This document shows positions 10,169 through 36,097 of a stretch of 64,000 nucleotides of DNA, piece by piece; the stretch's first letter is position 1, and each line of letters begins with the position of its first letter. The position numbers and the translations under genes are program-made. The stretch comes from Cololabis saira (lineage: Eukaryota; Chordata; Actinopteri; Beloniformes; Belonidae). Below the pieces are notes generated by a model. That model saw nothing but the letters and a program-made list of their open reading frames with translations. It ran no database searches and was not told the origin of the DNA. The stretch is taken from the NCBI RefSeq assembly GCF_033807715.1, contig NC_084609.1:35683113-35747112 (forward strand), in the 5' to 3' direction.

Positions 10169-11024
10169 TGACTGCGTTTACATACACTCAATAACCCTTT
10201 TAAAACCTGAATATTGGCAATAACCCGGTTTTGCACGGCCATGTAAACACCAATAACCCCTTTGAATAACCCGAATTTGCTCATATTCCGGTTTTTAAAA
10301 ACCCGAATATGACCCCTGGGTTACTCCTTTTAAACCCGAATATTCAGTCATGTAAACGCCTAATGGGATATCCCGATCAAACGGAACAGGAATTTGTTTT
10401 CTGCGCATGCATCTGTTCACAAGGAATCCTGGTCTTTTGGGTCCAGGACGTAATTCTAAACACGGCGAAAGGAAAAACCACGCCACACTTTTGGAGTGAG
10501 GAGGAGACTAATCACTTTATAAATGTAATGAAGGATATGAACATTTTGGCATTTGTAGACTGTAGAAAGTACCGGGATAGCCAGATTTACAAGAAGGTGA
10601 GCGAAAAGTTGCGCAAAGCAGCATTTGTTTTGAATTTGGATACAGGAAGAAGAAGCGGAAATTACGTTAATTGCGTCATCACGTTCTCCGCACATCGCTG
10701 TTTTGATCGAGATATCCCGAATGATTAATTACCATGTAAACATGGATAACCCTGTTTGCTCACGCATGTAAACGAAATATTCCGAATGTTTCAGTAACCG
10801 GAATATTAGCAATAACCCGAATTTTTCCGTTTGGCGTTTACATGACCGAATATTCAGGTTTTAAAAGGAGTAACCCAGGGGTAATTTTTGGGTTTTTAAA
10901 AACCCGGATATGAGCAAATTCGGGTTATTCAAAGAGGTTATTGGTGTTTAAATGGCCATGCAAATTTGGGTTATTGCCAATATTCTGGTTTTAAAAGGGT
11001 TATTGATGCATGTAAACGCAGTCA
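10169..11024 (+). mobile_element. Inverted-repeat element carrying a Myb/SANT-like open frame
   Basis: Termini TGACTGCGTTTACAT and ATGTAAACGCAGTCA are inverted repeats. Subterminal blocks (GTTATTGCCAATATTC, CCCGAATATGA, CATGTAAACGCC) are repeated in inverted order on both sides of a central coding-like region. It is inserted within the larger MITE. PIF/Harbinger elements commonly carry a Myb-like second protein, so a non-autonomous Harbinger relative is one possibility. Confidence 0.65.
10309..10728 (+). CDS. Transposon-borne ORF with Myb/SANT-like (trihelix) segment
   Basis: The frame is 139 codons. Residues from about 61 read FWSEEETNHFINVMKDM, followed by RDSQIYKKVSEKLRKA. This is the tryptophan, acidic patch and spaced-helix pattern of the MSANTD/trihelix DNA-binding fold seen in Harbinger accessory proteins and some domesticated genes. 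The first 50 or so residues are translated terminal repeat, so the true coding unit probably begins later. The helix-3 part is degraded. It is likely a captured or relic domain, not a host gene. Domain assignment is by pattern only. Confidence 0.4.
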   Translation: MTPGLLLLNPNIQSCKRLMGYPDQTEQEFVFCACICSQGILVFWVQDVILNTAKGKTTPHFWSEEETNHFINVMKDMNILAFVDCRKYRDSQIYKKVSEKLRKAAFVLNLDTGRRSGNYVNCVITFSAHRCFDRDIPND

Positions 11025-11038
11025 GAGTGTCACGTGGG

Positions 11039-11165
11039 GGAATGTGACACGTCATTATCAGCTGTTGTTACTATTGTTACTATGAGGGCGTGACCGACCT
11101 CTCAAACCTGACAGGTCGGTCACGCCCTCATAGTAACAATAGCTGATAAAGACGTGTCACATTCC
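11039..11165. repeat. Long hairpin, 30-bp perfect inner arms, 12-nt loop
   Basis: The arm at 11071-11100 pairs perfectly with 11113-11142, and the outer arms (GGAATGTGACACGTC and its complement) extend the stem with few mismatches. It lies between the nested SANT-like element and the right part of the host MITE. It may be a separate foldback insertion. Confidence 0.85.
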
Positions 11166-12274
11166 ACCACGACACTCTGAGGAAGGTGGAAGTTCCGCCG
11201 AAACTGTCATTAAAATTTGAAGGTAAGAACTCGGATCCTTGTCTGAAAAAAAGAAAACCACAAATACCTACTCAGCGCGCCCCGACTCGGCTCGCCTCGT
11301 CCTCGTTTGTTTTTAAACACCCAGATAGCAGTAGGAGGTTGGAGCGAAGCTGCTGTGACGTATTTGATTGTGTATCTAAACGAAGAAGACACTAAAGATG
11401 TAGAACCTGGAGGAGATGATAAATGTGCTGCTGGGTCTGTGACTTGTGTTTGATATCAAGTTAAAAAATGAGAGTGAAAGAAGCTTCAAGCGGCAACGCT
11501 TTTTTTTTATTTTGTTCGTCGGCGCTGATGAAAAGTCAGCTGGAGTCGTGAGCAGCTATGAAGCTATGAGCTCCTGGTGGATCTGGTCGTTCCTTATCGC
11601 CCGTCTAGATCCCTTTTTAATTCTCTCCTCAGCCACCAGGTTTATGAACATCTGACCCTCAGAGTTGGATCACCAAACAGACGTTTGCGCTGCCATTGCC
11701 TGTTGAATAAAATGAGGAAGCCGCGAGTCGTTCTCGCGCTGACTCCCGCTTCCTGACTCAGACGTCTGACTCCAACCCCCTGACCAATCGGTGGCCTGTA
11801 GTGTGATGATGTCAGATACAGGGCCGACTCAGCCACTTAGAACCTTGGCAGAATCGATACAGAAAAAGTATCTACTCGGCACGGCTCCACCCGCCTCGAC
11901 CCATAGTTTAAAAGCGCAAAACGGGGGCGTGGCGAGTCGCGCTGAGTAGGTACTAGTGGAAAAGCGCCAAAAGATACCTTGGTGTTGCTGCAACTTTCAC
12001 GCAAACGCAGCGACATAACTGACGTGGCTCCTCTTAGAACCCGAGCTGTGAAAAACAAACCGGTTCTCAGCTGATTCCCAAGTTGAACGAGTTGTGAACC
12101 AGAACCAGCACTGGACCTGGTTTGGTGGAAGAGGGGTATCTGATGTCTTGTTTTCTAACTATCTAGAATACACCAATTTTTTAGATTTACTGGAACATTA
12201 GGTGTATTTGCACATGTATCGGATCGGTATCGCTGATACCAGCCTGGATTTGACTCAATATCGAATCTGAAAGT

Positions 12275-12712
12275 TACGGAGGAGAATTAGGGCCGTGCAG
12301 GGGAAAAAATATTTGAGAGGGGAATTTTTTTTTTTATTGTGCACTTTGAGAAAAAAGTCGAAATGTCAAGAAAAAAGTTGAAATGTCGAGATTAATGTTG
12401 AAATACAATTTCGAGAAAAAAGTCGAAATTCTGAGAATAATGTTGAAAAACAATTTCAAGAATAATGTTGAAATTTCATGAATAAAGTCAAAATTTCGTC
12501 TTTTTTTCTCAACATTTGAACTTTATTCACCAAATTTTGACTTTTTTCTCAACATTTTGACTTTTTGCTCGAAATTGTACTCCAACATTAATCTCGACAT
12601 TTCAACTTTTTTCTCAACATTTCGACTTTTTTCTCAAAGTGCATAATGACAAAAAAATCTTCCTCTAAAATATTTTTATTTTTCTCCTGCCTGGCCCTAA
12701 TACTCTTCCCTA
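12275..12712. mobile_element. AAAAGTCG foldback element (copy S1)
   Basis: Termini TACGGAGGAGAATTAGGGCC and GGCCCTAATACTCTTCCCTA surround inverted arrays of the 18-bp unit GAAAAAAGTCGAAATGTC. It belongs to the family defined by S3-S6. The flanking six bases do not match here, so one edge may have changed. Confidence 0.7.
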
Positions 12713-13023
12713 CTGTGGCCAGTAGGGGCAATTGCTTACTTTGCAAAATATTAATTGAAAGATTTTTCTGCAAGTTTGTCAATTTAAAGATTTTTCTGCA
12801 AATTTGTTAATCTGCTGTCTGCTTCCATGGTGTTAATCACTGTCGATTACAATCTAACTACAACAAAAAGTTCTTCCAAGTGTATAAATACAAGTGTATT
12901 TGTAATGACAGGGAAGAACATGAAATAAGTTTATAGTGGGTGTGTGAATGATCAATAATCAGTGTTATTGGCAGTAATAGAGGGCCACAAAATCACCTTT
13001 AGCATAGGGCACCATGGAGGCTT
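12713..13023. other. Spacer between two AAAAGTCG elements
   Basis: Unique-looking AT-rich sequence. Nothing recognisable. Confidence 0.4.
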
Positions 13024-13625
13024 ACGAAATTTCGAGAATAAAATTGAAATACATTTGGACATTTTTCTCGAAATTGTACTTCAACATTTATCTCAACATT
13101 TTAACTTTTTTCTCGACATCTCGACTTTTTTCTCGACATTTCGACTTTTTTCCCGAAATTGTACTTCAACAATAATCTCGACATTTCGACTTTTTTCACG
13201 ACATTTCGACTTTTTTCTCGACATTTCGACTTTTTTCTCAACATTTCGACTTTTTTCTCGAAATTGTACTTCAACATTTATCTCAACATTTTGACTTTTT
13301 TCTCGACATTTTGACTTTTTTCTCAACATTTCGACTTTTTTCTCGAAATTGTATTTCAACATTTATCTCAACCTTTTGACTTTTTTCTCAACATTTCGAC
13401 TTTTTTTCTCGACATTTCGACTTTTTTCTCGACATTTCGACTTTTTTCCCTAAATTGTACTTCAACAATAATCGTGACATTTCGACTTTTTTCTCGACAT
13501 TTTGACTTTTTTCTCAACATTTCGACTTTTTTCTCGAAATTGTACTTGAACATTTATCTCAACCTTTTGACTTTTTTCTCGACATTTCGACTTTTTTCTC
13601 AACATTTCGACTTTTTTCTCAACAT

Positions 13626-14407
13626 GTAACGTATAGACCCGCTAAATCACCGCCCCCTCCACCCAGCTCCCTGCCTCCTCTCCTCTCCAGCGCACCATAA
13701 AGGCTGGTTTATGGTTCCGCGTTACACCGACGCAGAGCCTACTACGGCGTAGGGTTACGCAGCGACGCGCACCGTACGCTGAACCCTACGGCGTAGGCTC
13801 TGCGTCGATTTAACGCGGAACCATAAATCAGGCTTAACACAGAGCTGTTTAGAGCCTCTTCTGTTCTCATCACCGGAGGACAACTGCTAAAAAGACCCGC
13901 GGCCACTGACTGGACTTAAGATAAGGGGACACTGCTGCTTGCATGCCTTTATTTTTATGATTGTTTGCAGTGGACTACTTCGCCGTGCTGCTTTTCCGTG
14001 CATGCTTCGCCTGTCGCTCCCGGCTTAACTCTTCGACGCCGCTGTGAGCCTATGGCTTGCGGGGAGCTGCGGTCCTCTGGTCACGGACTTCCTCCCCGGG
14101 CTGTAGTCGCCCTGTCTGGGCTGTGTGTGTGGGTGTTTGTGGTTCGCTGTGCGCGCGTGTGTGTGGAGACGGCAGAAGCGTGTAGCAGTTGGTTGGAGGA
14201 GGTTTGGAGGAGGAGCGGAGCAATGATTGACAGGAAAGGGGGAAAAGGACGCGTTTTTCACGGCGCAAAAAAACACTGTCATAAAAAGCCAGGAAAAGAT
14301 TACTAGAGTGAAGTTTTTCTTGTTACACCCTTTTAGACACATTTGAGGGATGTTGGCCAAGACTTTTAATGGTGTTAAAAGCATGTTAAAAATGATGTCA
14401 CAATACC
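13626..14407. mobile_element. Truncated AGGTATTGTGACAT-family element
   Basis: It matches 4115-4756, including the inner palindrome and the right end GATGTCACAATACC, but lacks about 165 bp of the left end and has no flanking TTAA. Additional sequence around 14055-14200 is absent from the first copy. The open frames it contains also occur in the first copy, so they belong to the repeat. Confidence 0.75.
13700..13836. mobile_element. Short palindromic element (copy 3)
   Basis: Inverted repeat with GGTTTATGGTTCCGCG and CGCGGAACCATAAATC arms. Same position inside its host element as copy 1. Confidence 0.8.
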
Positions 14408-14498
14408 CTAATCTCGACATTTCGACTTTTTTCTGGTGAACGAGAGAAAAAAAAATCCTCTAAAATATCATTTAATTTTTCTCCTGCCTAGACCTAAT

Positions 14499-14508
14499 AC
14501 CGGAAGTG
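14499..14508 (+). promoter_or_regulatory. ETS-type motif ACCGGAAGTG upstream of the parp12-like gene
   Basis: The sequence is a full ETS/GABPA-type consensus about 140 bp before the start codon, where the S2 element breaks off. ETS sites near the start are typical of CpG-rich, TATA-less promoters. Function here is inferred from position only. Confidence 0.35.
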
Positions 14509-14647
14509 GAGGTAAATGCCAGGTTGTCGAGGCTTTTATTGTGACGGTCTGGACCGGATGTCGTCGCCACGCCCCCGCCACGCCCCTCCAGCTGTTCCCC
14601 GGCTCGAACCCTCAGCAGCGGCCGCAGCGGCCGCAGCTCCGGGCGTG

Positions 14648-29124
<14,477 letters not shown>

Positions 29125-29514
29125 TTCTGGATCAGGATGTGATCCTGGTACTTCCTGACTGGATCAGGATCTGATCCTGGTCCCCGGAGCTGCAGCTCTG
29201 GTGGATCCTGCTCCTTCGGCTCCATCAGAAACATCTCAACAACGTTCAGGTACTGAACCTCGGGATTGAGGTCGGTTTAAGTCGGACTTCAAGTCTGTTA
29301 CTGTATTTTTTATAAACATTTTGTCAGCTCCTTGACCATCTCATCTGTTTCTGTTACATTTAGGCTCTTTTTAGCATTTTTGATCTGCATACAGTGAAAC
29401 ACTGACTAGAATTGTGTTAGCATGCACGTTTACTGCAAAATAGCAAATGTAACTAGCCTAACGGCAGGTTAGCCACCATGTAAAACCTGCTAGCTGGAGC
29501 TACGAGCATCACGG
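29125..29514. other. 3' flank of parp12-like gene
   Basis: Probable 3' UTR with repeated CTGGATCAGGATCTGATC, then unique AT-rich sequence. No AATAAA was noticed and no ADP-ribosyltransferase coding block is visible. Confidence 0.4.
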
Positions 29515-30539
29515 TACAGTAATCCCTCGCTATAACGCGGTTCACCTTTCACGTCTCGCTGCTTCACGTGTTCTGCATTCTGATTGGCTAAACAGTCTCT
29601 GTGCTTCTTCACTTCCTGTGTCAATAACGTTGGTTGCTTAGCAACAAGCTGAGAACGGCAAATGGGCTTCAGCAGCAGCTCAAGAATGGAACCCTTTGAT
29701 GAATCGTTCATTAGAGTTCTCAGATATATAATCAATGGTGGCATGTTGGTTTATGAGAAGAAAAAAGAGCGACAACAACTACCCATAACTACTGTATGTT
29801 CTTCTTTGGAAAAACACACCTGCACAGCGGGCTTTCAGTCACAATTTGTCCTACTGTAATTATTAGAGATGCACCGATCAGGATTTTGAGGGCCGGTCAC
29901 CGATCACAGTGTGAAATCCATAAATTCGTCAATAGTGTTGTCTCATGTACAACACTGACATTGTATTATTAGGTATCAAAATTAAGAGATGAGAAAGTAT
30001 CATGAATTGACTTTTTTTTTATTGCAGGCTGAGGCAATATGCAATATTTATACTCTCTTAGAGTTGATACAAGTTGTAAACTATAAACCTTAGTTTTCCT
30101 GAGGAAAAATGAATGAAATCTTAAAATAAAAAATGAATTATGAATGATCAAGCTTTGTGAAAGTTTTAGCGATAGCATCTGCAGCATGTGAGGAAACTCT
30201 TGTGAGTGAAGCAAAACTCTTCACACTAGAACTCCAAATGTCACTCGTGAAGCGACTGACACGATTGTCGTCCTGCATGAAGCTTTGGTTGTGACTGTAT
30301 ATAGTCTGGTAAAACTCCAGCAGACATTAATCAGTGAAATATTTACGAGTCAGCAGCGCGTACCGCGGATACAAGCTGCTAACGATGCGTTTAAACCCGA
30401 TGCTACAACGACAAGCGTCTGACGATCAAAGCTTATGAATCCATTACCTTACGATGTAGTTCTTTATTTTTCTTGCTGCCGTTTAAACATCTCTGTTACA
30501 GGTGAGTTAGCGGCATTGCTGCACCTCCTGTTCTTTATA

Positions 30540-30819
30540 CAGGACTGTCTCAGAAAATTAGACCATTGTGATAAAGTTCTTTATTTTCTGTAATGCAATT
30601 AAAAAAACAAAAATGTCATACATTCTGGATTCATTACAAATCAACTGAAATATTTCAAGCCTTTTATTATTTTAATATTGCTGATTATGGCTTACAGTTT
30701 AAGATTAAGATTCCCAGAATATTCTAATTTTTTGAGATAGGATATTTGAGTTTTCTTAAGCTGTATTACAGAAAATAAAGGACTTTATCACAATATTCTA
30801 ATTTTCTGAGACAGTCCTG
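30540..30819. mobile_element. Tc1/mariner-type palindromic MITE, TIR CAGGACTGTCTCAGAAAATT (copy 1)
   Basis: Perfect-type TIRs flanked by TA. The internal arms ACATTCTGGATTCATTACAA and AATATTGCTGAT are shared with 44352-44717 and 52663-53029. This copy has lost part of one arm. Confidence 0.9.
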
Positions 30820-31000
30820 TATACTCCTTGATGTGAGAAACTTTCAAATGTCCTATCAGCTTTGTTGTGTTGAAATTCTTTTATAACATTCCTCCTTGGG
30901 GTGTCTCCTTTGCACACTTTGCAAACTGCAAATTTGTTGTCCTTTTCATACATTGTAAAACTCCCGTACAGGCGAGGCCGGTCACGCCCCTTAGGACACC
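30820..31000 (-). pseudogene. BED zinc-finger remnant of a hAT transposase
   Basis: The minus-strand frame reads YGSFTMYEKDNKFAVCKVCK, then GDTPRRNVIKEFQHNKADRT and SFSHQGVYRTV. The CxxC pair followed by a downstream H is the BED-finger layout of hAT transposases. The catalytic hAT region is absent. It lies inside the element with matching hAT ends. Confidence 0.65.
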
Positions 31001-31353
31001 CGGGTCTGGGATGTGGGAACACATGCACGCGCTGGCGGCGGTTTGGTGTTGTAAACGTCATCTGATCGGCTGCTTTGAACTATTATTTTCAGAACGCCGA
31101 TCAAAACCGATAGGGGCATTATCGTCCGATACCGATCAGTGCATCTCTAGTACTTATTGTATTTTTTCCATAATCATTTTTCATTTTCTTCCCATTCAAA
31201 TCCAATTGCTCGGGTCGCGGTGGGGCAGTGCCGATCTACGCAATTTGAAGCCTTGTATGATAATAAAATAAATAAAGGTAACTACTTCACTGATTTCAGC
31301 TATCACCGGTTCTTTTTTTGGAACGTAACCCCCCGAAAAACGAGGGATTACGG

Positions 31354-32816
31354 TATTAGCCCTTTACACCCGGCCAGATCTCAGATTGATGTTCTCATAT
31401 GGCATTAAAAAGGCATTAAAAGTCCGTCAACGATGACGCTAGCTCGTTATCGTGACCCTCTCTTCTGCCGTCACTTGTGCTTCAGGAACGCAGGTTAGAG
31501 TTTATTTAGCTTCATCTTTTCATCCAGACTGTTTGTTTTGTTCATTTTTTCAGCATCAAGCATTAGTTTTTAACTCCGTCCAGAACATTCCCAGGGTTTA
31601 TGTTTTTATTTTTCTCACTATTATTGTTCACTCTCCACCTTGGGGTCCCTTCAGCGGTTGGTTCTGCTGAAAACTTAAGTTCTGATTGGTTTGACAAAGT
31701 TCTGTAACAAAAAAGAAAAGTCTGAGTGAGCAGATCTGCTCATGGCCAAACACAACGCTGAATAAATCACCACAGATTTCTAGTTGATCCTTTTATTCCT
31801 ACTAATCATCGTGGCAGGTTTCTAAATTGAAATGTTTCATAAGTTTACGAGCCGACCGAACCGAGTACGGTGGTTTTTAGCATTACGACTCACATAAAGC
31901 ACTTTCTGCAGCCTGTAAAATGTTCTGTTTTAGATCAGGGACATTTTGATATTACATTTAAAAAAGGTAGCAACCTTTTTCTGTACATATATTTTATTTT
32001 TTTAAAGATTCTTTTAATAAACCATGGGAAGTTTATTATTTTTTTAAGCTGTTGTCAATTTCTAAACCTTTGATTTCTTGCTGATATTTCAAAATGAGTC
32101 TTTCATAGATGCACTGAACTCTTGTGACCTCGCCATCAAACTGTCATGCTGCTTTTCATTTGCTTCACAATAAATTTGACAAGAAAACATAAAGATCTGT
32201 TTGTGTATTTTCATCTGGGGAAGGTGGTACATGTGATTACAGCTGCATTTGACCCCGCCGGCCACCAGGGGGCGCCAAGCTACAGGCTCAGTCTCCACAT
32301 CTGCTATTTTGGAAGAAATAAAATGACCCTTCTTCCTTTGTGGCCTCCTAAACAAACTGTAAAGAACGTAGATAATGTTGCAGGGCATATTCCAGCAAAT
32401 GTGAGTTTACAGCAAGTTTACTGTACCCGGAACATTGGTGTACACGAGATAAAATATTAAAATAAGCTCTAACTCGATAAAGGTAACTTCAGATACGCAG
32501 TTAGAACTAAAATCTCAAATAAAAACATCTTAACATGTTGTGTAACACAACAATGGCGCTACACAAATAAGACGTGTACTTATCGTCTGACAGTCTGTTC
32601 ACTTTGAACCTTGCTGAATTGAATTGTGGGTTCTGAATGTCGTGGCGGAGCTTCCAACCAAAGTTCTGACACCTCAGTGTGAGTGACAGCCAATCAAATT
32701 GCAGCTAGATAGCTAAAATTTGCCAAAAAATTGTACATGGAATGCAACAGTTTGTTTGTGTAGCCAGCAACTTAGAAGAACCATCCGTGGAGCACTGACC
32801 CAACACCGCTGTGTAG
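31354..32816. other. Intergenic sequence between parp12-like gene and minisatellite
   Basis: No gene recognised. The 104-codon plus frame and 99-codon minus frame at 32089-32460 overlap each other and show no domain. Confidence 0.35.
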
Positions 32817-33410
32817 GCACGATACTCACGATACCAGGGGCGTACGATACGTGTAAACTTACGATACGTGTCAACTTATGATATGTGTAAACTTACGATA
32901 ACGGCCCGTACGATACATATGATCTTAGGATATGTGCAAACTTACGATATATGCAAACTTATGATAACAGGGGCGTACGATACGTGTAAACTTACGATGC
33001 GTGCAAACTTACAATAACGGGCCGTACGATATGTGTCATCTTGCGATGTGAACTTAGGATATGTGTCAACTTACGATATGTGCGAACTAACGATGTGCAA
33101 GCTTACGATGTGTGAACTTAGGATACGTGTGAACTTACGATACGTGCAAACTTACCATGTGTGTGAACTTACGATGCGTGCAAACTAATGATACGTGCGA
33201 ACTTACATTATGTGCAAACTTACGATGTGTGTCAACTTACGATACGTGCGAACCTACGATGTGTGTGAACTTTGATATGTGTGAACTTACTATACCTGTG
33301 CAAACTTGTGATAACAGGGGGCGTAAGATACTTACGATAACGGGGTGCGTACGATACTGTCCACTTACGATATGTGCAAACTTACGATATCAGGGGGCGT
33401 ACGATAGACC
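32817..33410. repeat. Minisatellite of CTTACGATACGTGCAAA-type units
   Basis: Imperfect 16-18-bp units (ACTTACGATRYGTGYRA) are interspersed with longer blocks containing GGGGCGTACGATA. Irregular order indicates an old, diverged array. Confidence 0.85.
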
Positions 33411-33759
33411 CTTTTTCAGCCTACGTCATATAAAGCTGAACCACATCTTGGCAACTTTTCATAAATCCTGCCTCAATCCTGCCTCATGCTCCTTTAAATA
33501 AGTTTATATCTGTTTATGTGGCCACTTGCTAACGTCATTAACAGAACACGGATCTGGAAGTCGGACATGGTTTGTCAAAAGTCAACTTGTTAAGGTAACG
33601 TTGGCAATCTTTAGTTGCTAATCCCTTGGATAGCTTGACTGTTAATCTTCGTTCGTTGCCGAAATGAGCGCGCATACGGTGTACGACGTCATCGTTTACA
33701 GAGACAAAAAGGGTCTGTATGTGGTAACGTACAATGACTGACTGTGCAATGCGCATGAG
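33411..33759. other. Spacer, nothing recognised
   Basis: Short unique-looking sequence between the minisatellite and the foldback element. Confidence 0.4.
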
Positions 33760-34245
33760 TACGGAAGAGTATTAGGGCCAGGCAGGAGAAAAATCAAATA
33801 TATTATATATAATATTTTAGAGGAAGAACATTTTTCTTTCATTACGCACTTTGAGAAAAAGTCAAAATGTCGAGATTAATGTTGAAATAAAATCTCGAGA
33901 AAAAAGTTGAAATGTTGAGAAAAAAGTTGAAATGTCGAGATAAATGTTGAAATACAATTTCAAGAAAAAAGTCAAAATTTCGTGAATAAAGTTGAAATGT
34001 TGAGAAAAAAGTTGAAATGTCGAGATAAATGTTGAAATACAATTTCAAGAAAAAAGTCAAAATTTCGTGAATAAAGTTGAAATGTTGAGAATAAAGTTGA
34101 AATGTTGAGAAAAAAAAGGCAAAATTTCAACTTTATTTTTGAAATTGTATTTCAACATTAATCTCGACATTTCGACTTTTTTATCAAAGTGGACAATAAA
34201 AAAAAATTTCCCCTCCAATATTTTTTCTCTTGCCTGGCCCTAATA
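33760..34245. mobile_element. AAAAGTCG foldback element (copy S6), right end clipped
   Basis: Left terminus TACGGAAGAGTATTAGGGCC is intact. The right end stops at GGCCCTAATA, missing the last ten bases. Flanks CATGAG and CATGAA nevertheless match at five of six positions. Confidence 0.8.
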
Positions 34246-34270
34246 CATGAACAGAACTGTTCATGGTTAG

Positions 34271-34853
34271 CAGAGGTGTATAGTAACGAAGTAAATGTAC
34301 TTCGTTACACTACTTTGTTTTTTTGAGGATTTGTACTTTACTTGCGTTTTTTTTTAATCAGGACTTTTACTTTTACTTCACTACATTTAAAAGTTCAAAA
34401 ATATACTTTTACTTCGTTACTTTGACATTTGCCACCTCGTTACAAATTAAAATAATCAAAGAATTATATTTTGAAAAAAAAAAATTGTGTCGTATTCTTT
34501 ACCACATTTCATTCACCTGAAAGTGTTGCTTCTTTGATTGATTGAAATTGAATTGATTGAAATCTTTATTTCGAGCATACAGGAAAAAAAACAATTACAC
34601 AAAACAAAAAAAGAATACAAATAAACAGTCATTAAACAAAATCAAAGGGAAATAAACCTTCATGCCCGAAAAGGAGTAGGTAAGTAAAGTAAAACATTTA
34701 TGAGGTCCTACCCCTTGTTTCTATTTCAATTTTGCTTCAAAATAAAAATAAAACAAATATAACAGCAAGCTTTACTTTATCAAAAAATGATACCTGTTAT
34801 TACATTATAAAATATTACAGCACTTCATTGCAATATTATACCTGAGCATTATA

Positions 34854-34905
<52 letters not shown>

Positions 34906-34914
34906 GTGTATGTG

Positions 34915-34991
<77 letters not shown>

Positions 34992-35515
34992 CCTATCATA
35001 AACAATATAATCATTATTATATATACCATTTTATTCAGATTCAGAAAACTTTATTTATCCCTTAGGGGCAATTTCAAGGCAACTGAGCAGCAAGACGTTG
35101 AAGTATAAAATAGGATAATAAAATAAAATAAAATGAACAGATAAGATAAATACGTACAAGAAATGTGCAAAAAATGTACCAAAAATATATAAATATAAGA
35201 ATGTCAGAAAAAATGTACATTAGTACATTTACATGTACATGTACATTATGCTGAATCCCCACACAATCACTACCTCATGTCTCCTCTTCCCTTCTTTTCA
35301 TGCATACTATAAAATACTTGTACTTTTACTTTTATTACTTGAGTATATTTTTTCACAAGATACTTCTGATACTTAAGTACATTTAATGTGAGCTACTTTA
35401 CACTTTTACTCAAGTAATTTTCTTATGGGTGACTTTAACTTTTACCAAAGTCTTTTTCAGTTATGGTATTTTTCTACTCTTACTTTTTTCAAGTAGCCTA
35501 CTTTATACACCTCTG
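34271..35515. mobile_element. hAT-type element, TSD ATGGTTAG, with inner insertions
   Basis: Termini CAGAGGTGTATAGTAACGAA and AAGTAGCCTACTTTATACACCTCTG-type end. ATGGTTAG is duplicated exactly at 34263-34270 and 35516-35523. The interior holds a LINE-tail-like stretch (about 34535-34740), a (TA)n run at 34859-34986 and another LINE-tail-like AACTTTATTTATCCCTTAGG block near 35047. Confidence 0.9.
34859..34986. repeat. (TA)n microsatellite with TGTATG interruption
   Basis: Two long TATATA runs separated by a GTATATGTGTATGTGTATG segment. The open frames across it are artefacts. Confidence 0.95.
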
Positions 35516-35523
35516 ATGGTTAG

Positions 35524-35766
35524 TTTGTTTCATTGTTTGTAGAGAAGTTTGTCATCTGACAGTGTTGTGATTGGCTGCCTGCCGGTGACGTCCGCGGCCC
35601 CGTGGGGAGCGTTGATCCTCCTGGAGTTTCTCCCCGTTTGGAGCATGGTTTGGAGGCTCTAAAAATAAAAATACCGGCCGGTGTCACCGGTCCGGTCTGG
35701 CCCCGCCCCCTCCCCACCGCGGACTAATCAGCTGCGGCTCCGTCTCCCGGGGGAAGGAGGACGTCC
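35524..35766. other. GC-rich spacer
   Basis: No gene recognised. The minus and plus frames here are short and overlap. Confidence 0.35.
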
Positions 35767-36097
35767 GGGGTGTTCTGTCGATTCTTGCTCCCTGCCGAGA
35801 AATGCTACTTTGTGGTTCTGCGCGTGCGCAGTTGATTTTCAAAGTTTGATTGCCACGCCCATCATTTCTTGCACGATGTAAATTTGATAAATATGGGATG
35901 TTGAGTATTTGATCCTTCAAAATACACTACCCGTGACATGAATTGCATTACACTTTGTGAACATTATACGATAAAGAAGAAAAAAAACAATTATATCACT
36001 TTATTTGATATTTAGGTCATTAAGAACACATTCTTGGGGGAAAATGAGGTGGGTTAGTGAGTAAAACACAGTAAAATGGTAGCTCTACAAAGGTAGT

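Larger units (their letters stand above)
9357..12136. mobile_element. MITE with TTTTCCACCAAA / TTTGGTGGAA termini, heavily invaded
   Basis: The ends match the intact 465-bp copy at 50523-50987, including CTGGTTCTGGGCCAG, GACTGGGAGACGGAGACATT and ACCGGTTCTCAGCTG. This copy is expanded by a nested 856-bp element (10169-11024) and a long hairpin (11039-11165). Confidence 0.65.
13024..14497. mobile_element. AAAAGTCG foldback element (copy S2), incomplete and interrupted
   Basis: About 600 bp of TTTTTTCTCGACATTTCGAC tandem array, then an inserted TTAA-family fragment (13626-14407). The element resumes at AATCTCGACATTTCGAC and ends at GCCTAGACCTAATA. The left terminus is missing and the last ten bases of the right terminus are lost. 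It ends about 150 bp before the parp12-like start codon. Confidence 0.7.
29864..31149 (-). mobile_element. hAT element remnant, TIR TAGAGATGCACCGATC
   Basis: Inverted termini TAGAGATGCACCGATCA and TGATCGG..GTGCATCTCTA with flanks GTAATTAT and GTACTTAT (7 of 8). It carries a degraded BED zinc-finger coding segment on the minus strand, consistent with the N-terminal part of a hAT transposase. Confidence 0.8.
29517..31353. mobile_element. Tigger/pogo-like element, TIR CAGTAATCCCTCG, TA flanks
   Basis: Left CAGTAATCCCTCGCTATAAC and right AAACGAGGGATTACGG flanked by TA on both sides, as in Tc1/mariner-type insertions. It is the outer shell of a three-level nest: a hAT element at 29864-31149, which itself holds a TA-flanked MITE at 30540-30819. 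No transposase was recognised. Confidence 0.7.

Noticed and set aside
10309..10728. Host gene encoding a SANT protein
   Set aside because: The frame begins in terminal repeat sequence, lies between inverted repeats inside a MITE and shows no exon structure. Kept only as a transposon-borne ORF.
14516..14647. Upstream in-frame ATG adding 44 residues to the parp12-like protein
   Set aside because: The extension is low complexity (polyalanine, proline-rich) and absent from family N-termini as I recall them. The ATG at 14648 has G at -3 and matches the family start better.
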